A stretch of DNA of 8,372 nucleotides, taken from the NCBI GenBank assembly GCA_024223125.1, contig JAAEOP010000016.1, positions 1 through 8,372 on the forward strand, given 5' to 3'. The position numbers and the translations under genes were made by a program. Source of the stretch: Chloroflexota bacterium (lineage in GTDB: Bacteria > Chloroflexota > Anaerolineae > Promineifilales > Promineifilaceae). This document shows, one piece after another, positions 6,906 through 8,372 of the stretch (within the stretch, counting starts at the first letter, position 1; each line of letters begins with the position of its first letter). The notes under the pieces were generated by a model. That model saw nothing but the letters and a program-made list of their open reading frames with translations, searched no databases and was not told the origin of the DNA.

Positions 6906-7625
6906 TTACTTATTTGTGTCTTCGGCCGGGGCGCTTAATGGTTCGCCGAGTGGTTGGGTCGCTTCCATGAAGAAGTTTTGTCCGTCGCCCGGATCAACTA
7001 CATCATTTGGTTGGGTACCGATAAAAGCATCATCACCATTGCCGCCGGTCAAAGTATCACTAAATTCGCTGGCGGTGAAGCTATCATTGCCACCGTTGCC
7101 ATTGACGATGACTTCATTGAGATTGGGGAAAGCGATGCGGGTCAATCCCCCCAGGCTGATATTGTTGTTACCAGGGCTGCCGTTGATGAGTACGGCCGTA
7201 ACGCTGGTGCAGATGATCTCTCTGTCATCAGGATCGTTTCCGTTTATTTTTACGGTGTCCTGGAGACAGTTGATGATAACATCTTTGTCATTGTTCAAGG
7301 TGATGATTAGTTTCCCGTTTTCATTTACCTGGGTTGCTATCATGGTGCGTGATTCTAGTGTTTGAGAGGCAGGTGAAATGGTTGTGGTTGTTATGGGTGT
7401 GGGGTTGGCAGGAGGGTAACTTAGAGGGGTAGATTGTGCGGACTCAGGGGTTGGAGCAACGGCCGTGACCGATTTTAAGACGTGAGCAGGTTCTGGTGAA
7501 TTGGTAATAGTTGGCGAGGTAGACGATGTTGAGGGTGTACAACTGAAAGCGCTAACCCCCAAGAGGATGAGAGAAAGGATGGTATGTAATTTATCAGTAA
7601 GCGTATTTAATAATTGGTGAAGCAT
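6906..7625 (-). CDS. Small lipoprotein-like exported protein with RTX-like Ca-binding module, paralog of the next gene's N-terminus
   Basis: A 239-aa protein. Residues 1-28 form a signal peptide; the sequence around Cys29 (AFSC) is an imperfect lipobox, so lipidation is possible but not certain. Residues 30-95 are a Ser/Thr/Pro-rich linker. Residues 106-227 are a compact module with two cysteines (C120, C139, 19 apart as in the paralog), the LGGLT and FPNL motifs, and calcium-type Gly/Asp motifs (GNGGND near 176-181, GGNGDD 194-199, PGDGQN near 212-217), ending in EATQPLG. A short acidic tail follows. Unlike the downstream 886-aa protein it has no propeller, GEVED domain or C-terminal anchor. 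The two genes are 65 bp apart and probably co-transcribed. The start at 7625 gives a sensible signal peptide but has no good Shine-Dalgarno. Function is unknown; a surface-attached, calcium-dependent structural or binding role is inferred. Confidence 0.85.
   Translation of the reverse strand: MLHQLLNTLTDKLHTILSLILLGVSAFSCTPSTSSTSPTITNSPEPAHVLKSVTAVAPTPESAQSTPLSYPPANPTPITTTTISPASQTLESRTMIATQVNENGKLIITLNNDKDVIINCLQDTVKINGNDPDDREIICTSVTAVLINGSPGNNNISLGGLTRIAFPNLNEVIVNGNGGNDSFTASEFSDTLTGGNGDDAFIGTQPNDVVDPGDGQNFFMEATQPLGEPLSAPAEDTNK
6945..7310 (-). repeat. Duplicated Ca-binding-type module, copy in the 239-aa protein
   Basis: This is the partner of the module at 6334-6699. Both copies keep the cysteine spacing, the TASEFSDT segment, the GG-x-GDD turn and the EATQPLG ending. 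Each copy contains an ACGGCCGT palindrome, at different places (6524 and 7192), so the palindrome was probably gained or kept independently of the duplication. Confidence 0.88.
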
Positions 7626-7648
7626 GATCGGGATTCCATTATTTGGGT

Positions 7649-7669
7649 GGACAAACTAACAGCTTGTCC
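7649..7669 (-). other. Stem-loop in the leader of the 239-aa protein gene
   Basis: The minus strand reads GGACAAGCT, GTT, AGTTTGTCC: nine pairs including one G-U, closing a three-base loop. It lies 24 bp upstream of the ATG at 7625 and inside the predicted 5' untranslated region. The outer GGACAA/TTGTCC arms could also be a protein-binding inverted repeat. No T run follows it, so it is not a simple terminator. Confidence 0.55.
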
Positions 7670-7728
7670 TATAGTCTTGTGGGGCCAGATTTTGGCGGAT
7701 TGTATTGAGGTATCTGATTTTTGTGGAG

Positions 7729-7737
7729 ATTATAACA
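7729..7737 (-). promoter_or_regulatory. Candidate extended -10 promoter for the 7625-4180 unit
   Basis: The minus strand has TGTTATAAT, a perfect TATAAT hexamer with the TGn extension. The -35 region at the usual distance (CTGTTT, about 7752-7757) is poor, which fits the extended -10 class. The predicted start is near 7722, giving a leader of about 97 nt before the ATG at 7625. It lies just after the terminator-like hairpin of the preceding gene, where a new transcription unit would begin. Not proven experimentally. Confidence 0.5.
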
Positions 7738-7753
7738 CATGGCGTCTGGAGAA

Positions 7754-7800
7754 ACAGCACGGCCTGGCAGCAATTCAAGACTGCTGCCAGACCGTGTTTA
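7754..7800 (-). terminator. Long stem-loop, likely terminator of the PPC-domain protein gene
   Basis: Arms 7758-7772 and 7782-7796 pair over 15 positions around a 9-base loop. The only mismatch on the plus strand (7763/7791, C-A) becomes a G-U pair in the minus-strand RNA, so the helix is unbroken only in the transcript of the minus-strand genes. The tail is CTGTTTCTC, a weak T tract. It lies 86 bp beyond the stop at 7883 and directly before the next promoter. Confidence 0.65.
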
Positions 7801-7826
7801 GGTCAGGTTTGTGCTGCACGTCATTT

Positions 7827-7878
7827 AGACCTGCGAGGCTTTCCTCCTGAGAGAAGTGGTAAAAAACCTCGCCGGTCT
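7827..7878 (-). other. Imperfect stem-loop immediately after the PPC-domain gene stop
   Basis: AGACC/GGTCT and GCGAGG/CCTCGC arms pair around a long loop, with one internal mismatch (7832/7873). A G-U plus three A-U pairs extend it in minus-strand RNA. Its 5' arm is followed by a TTTTTT run inside the loop. It begins five bases after the stop codon and may stabilise the 3' end or act with the second hairpin at 7758-7796 in termination. Confidence 0.45.
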
Positions 7879-7882
7879 CAAG

Positions 7883-8372
7883 TTACGGTGTGAATAGGGA
7901 CAGGTACAGTTCATATGGCCCGGAGGTTGTTTCATCAAATCCGGTGGCAATAAAAGTGTAGATCCCTGTGTCTGGCAGTTGGTAACTAATCAAAGCGTCG
8001 CTGCCGCCGTAGCTATCGTCGTCATCGGTCAGATAGCTGCCATCAGGTGTGTATAAAAAGAGGTAGCTGTCCAGATTACCGTCGGTAGAAACCATAGAGA
8101 TGTCTACAGTGTCGCCGGCCGATCCATCAAATTCCCAGATATGGCGTTCATTTTGACCTAAGTTTGCCGTTTCAAGTGAGTCGGGAAAAACAAAGCCCTG
8201 AAAAATATCAACGGGATCGGACGGTGCGGAGGATGTATCATCATCGTCATCATTACTGCCCGACCCGTTGCCAGAACTGGTCTGGGACAAATTTAACTCA
8301 TAGGGACCAGATGTGAACTCGTCGAATCCTTTAGCAATAACAGTGTATGTCCCTGTGTCGGGCAGGGAAAAA
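7883..8372 (-). CDS. Secreted protein with tandem PPC (pre-peptidase C-terminal) domains, 3' part only
   Basis: The reading frame is open from the right window edge to TAA at 7883-7885, so the start lies outside; about 162 codons are visible. The C-terminal domain, of about 90 residues, has the PPC pattern: an IWEFDGSAGDTVDI start, LDSYLFLYTPDGSYL, a DDDDS turn, then LPDTGIYTFIATGFDETTSGPYELYLS. The same last block (LPDTGTYTVIAKGFDEFTSG and on) appears at the window edge, 387 bp upstream, so at least two domains are in tandem. They are joined by an acidic Ser/Gly/Asp linker (SGSNDDDDDTSS). PPC domains are beta-sandwiches in secreted proteins, often next to peptidases; whether a catalytic domain precedes them cannot be seen. 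A TTG at 8288-8290 could be read as a start but falls inside the repeat and is rejected. No ACGGCCGT palindrome occurs in the visible part. Confidence 0.85.
   Translation of the reverse strand, partial: FSLPDTGTYTVIAKGFDEFTSGPYELNLSQTSSGNGSGSNDDDDDTSSAPSDPVDIFQGFVFPDSLETANLGQNERHIWEFDGSAGDTVDISMVSTDGNLDSYLFLYTPDGSYLTDDDDSYGGSDALISYQLPDTGIYTFIATGFDETTSGPYELYLSLFTP
7898..7978 (-). repeat. PPC repeat block, C-terminal copy
   Basis: 27 codons (LPDTGIYT to YELYLS) match the block at 8285-8365 at 22 of 27 residues by hand count. The period is 387 bp (129 codons). Confidence 0.85.
8285..8365 (-). repeat. PPC repeat block, upstream copy
   Basis: This is the end of the preceding PPC domain (LPDTGTYT to YELNLS), cut off from the rest of its domain by the window edge. 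It shows the partial gene continues as a tandem domain array. Confidence 0.85.

Larger units (their letters stand above)
411..7466. repeat. Highly iterated 8-bp palindrome ACGGCCGT, 22 dispersed copies
   Basis: Perfect copies start at 411, 658, 777, 1529, 1700, 1868, 2051, 2163, 2457, 2498, 2549, 2610, 3583, 3992, 4123, 4133, 4301, 4870, 6524, 6740, 7192 and 7459. Random expectation for an 8-mer in this length is about 0.13. Nineteen lie in genes: 12 read as Thr-Ala-Val, five as Arg-Pro, two as Gly-Arg, so all three frames are used. Three lie in the 3972-4179 spacer, two of them forming a terminator stem. Several one-base variants (GCGGCCGT, TCGGCCGT, CCGGCCGT) also occur. None is in the transposase remnant, in 4878-6523 or beyond 7466. 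Confidence 0.93.

Noticed and set aside
6820..7365. 181-aa plus-strand reading frame
   Set aside because: Antisense to the small lipoprotein-like gene and its leader to the next gene; its sequence is explained by the Gly/Asp repeats read backwards.
7614..7850. 78-aa plus-strand reading frame in the 7626-7882 spacer
   Set aside because: Covers the hairpin arms and promoter, has no ribosome-binding site or known motif.
8288..8290. TTG as the start codon of the PPC-domain protein
   Set aside because: The frame stays open to the window edge and the upstream codons encode a second copy of the PPC block, so the gene starts outside the window.
1..8372. CRISPR array, tRNA or rRNA genes
   Set aside because: No regularly spaced repeats with unique spacers and no tRNA cloverleaf or rRNA sequence were seen; ACGGCCGT copies are irregularly spaced and lie within genes.

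Overview
The window (8,372 bp) looks like part of a bacterial chromosome, most plausibly from a filamentous or environmental Chloroflexota (Anaerolineae/Ardenticatenia-like). That placement is an inference from the protein types (large secreted propeller-like/GEVED proteins, PPC-domain proteins, a DUF58 + TgpA-like transglutaminase pair), an IS1634-type transposase remnant, and short-period TCAGTTTTC/GACCACT intergenic repeats. No marker gene is present to prove it. All intact genes lie on the minus strand; only the broken transposase at the left edge is on the plus strand.

Layout. (1) 1-325: remnant of an IS1634-family (DUF4277) transposase; only its N-terminus and a piece of the catalytic domain survive, in different frames. 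(2) 322-3971: a two-gene minus-strand unit, a DUF58 protein followed after 38 bp by a membrane-anchored TgpA-type transglutaminase-like protein with an intact Cys-His-Asp triad. The MoxR ATPase that usually accompanies this pair is not next to it. (3) 3972-4179: a spacer with a two-copy 14-bp tandem repeat and a strong intrinsic terminator. (4) 4180-7625: a second minus-strand unit. A small lipoprotein-like protein carrying a calcium-binding-type module is followed by an 886-aa secreted, C-terminally anchored protein. That large protein starts with a copy of the same module (about 54% identical, no gaps), then has a propeller-like middle and a GEVED domain. The unit has a candidate extended -10 promoter, a stem-loop in its leader, a strong Shine-Dalgarno before the second gene and the terminator named above. 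(5) 7626-7882: a regulatory spacer with two stem-loops downstream of the next gene. (6) 7883-8372: the 3' part of a gene for a secreted protein with tandem PPC domains, cut by the right window edge.

The most unusual signal runs across genes and spacers. The 8-bp palindrome ACGGCCGT occurs 22 times by hand count, where about 0.13 would be expected in random sequence. It is read in all three codon frames inside genes (mostly as Thr-Ala-Val) and also forms the stem of the terminator at 4120-4143. It behaves like the highly iterated palindromes known from cyanobacteria (HIP1), but with a different sequence.

Functionally, the right half makes cell-surface or secreted proteins, and the left half makes a membrane/periplasmic protein-processing pair of unknown substrate. 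A direct link between the halves cannot be shown from sequence.
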